A DNA stretch of 5,531 bases. Origin: JAZDJP01 sp043803805. Lineage in GTDB: Bacteria > Planctomycetota > JAZDJP01. The notes beneath the pieces were generated by a model that was given only the letters and a program-made list of their open reading frames with translations, was not told the origin of the DNA and did no database searches. Each line of letters starts with the position of its first letter. Position 1 is the stretch's first letter. The position numbers and the translations under genes were made by a program. Location of the stretch: NCBI GenBank assembly GCA_043803805.1, contig JAZDJP010000111.1:1-5531 (forward strand), read 5' to 3'. Shown piece after piece: positions 5,527 through 5,531 of this stretch.

Positions 5527-5531
5527 TGAAT

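Noticed and set aside
5462..5531. Partial gene starting at ATG 5462
   Set aside because: Only 23 codons are visible and they run through the terminal palindrome, which is more likely non-coding. There is too little to support a gene, despite a GAGG upstream.

Overview
The window reads as a GC-rich bacterial chromosome segment with five protein genes around one divergent promoter region. Every gene is ordinary in length and intact except the first, which runs off the left edge. The lineage is uncertain. I lean towards the Verrucomicrobiota/Kiritimatiellota (PVC) side. The reasons are the secreted or anchored protein made of 32-residue Trp repeats, a HemE-like decarboxylase/methyltransferase paralogue that is not HemE, and the degenerate GAGTC octamer array. 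This rests on general familiarity with those groups, not on a search.

Left half, minus strand (1-2658): a near-consensus sigma-70-type promoter drives gnd (decarboxylating 6-phosphogluconate dehydrogenase). It is followed after 57 bp, with no visible terminator, by pdxB (erythronate-4-phosphate dehydrogenase, cut by the window edge after 344 residues). The pair makes metabolic sense. Gnd feeds the pentose phosphate pathway, whose erythrose 4-phosphate is the precursor of the DXP-dependent pyridoxal phosphate route in which PdxB acts.

Right half, plus strand (2674-4807): the divergent gene encodes a membrane-anchored protein with a proline- and acid-rich linker and a C-terminal array of 32-residue repeats. 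Its promoter-like elements place the transcription start almost on the ATG, so its mRNA may be leaderless. Next, under its own strong promoter, is a URO-D superfamily protein lacking the heme-pathway N-terminal motif, with an HxCG metal-site motif.

Right end (4808-5531): directly after that stop codon lies an array of nine GAGTCNNN octamers in strict 8-bp phase, broken once by 11 bp. Beyond it base composition falls from roughly 70-80% GC to about half. This stretch holds an unrecognised small four-helix membrane protein, then about 190 bp without a convincing gene. The window ends in a 10-bp bulged hairpin that would mask a Shine-Dalgarno-like sequence in front of an ATG. The hairpin is either a REP-like palindrome or the leader of a gene starting at the edge.

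No tRNA, rRNA, CRISPR array or transposase gene was seen. The most unusual features are the GAGTC array and the terminal hairpin.
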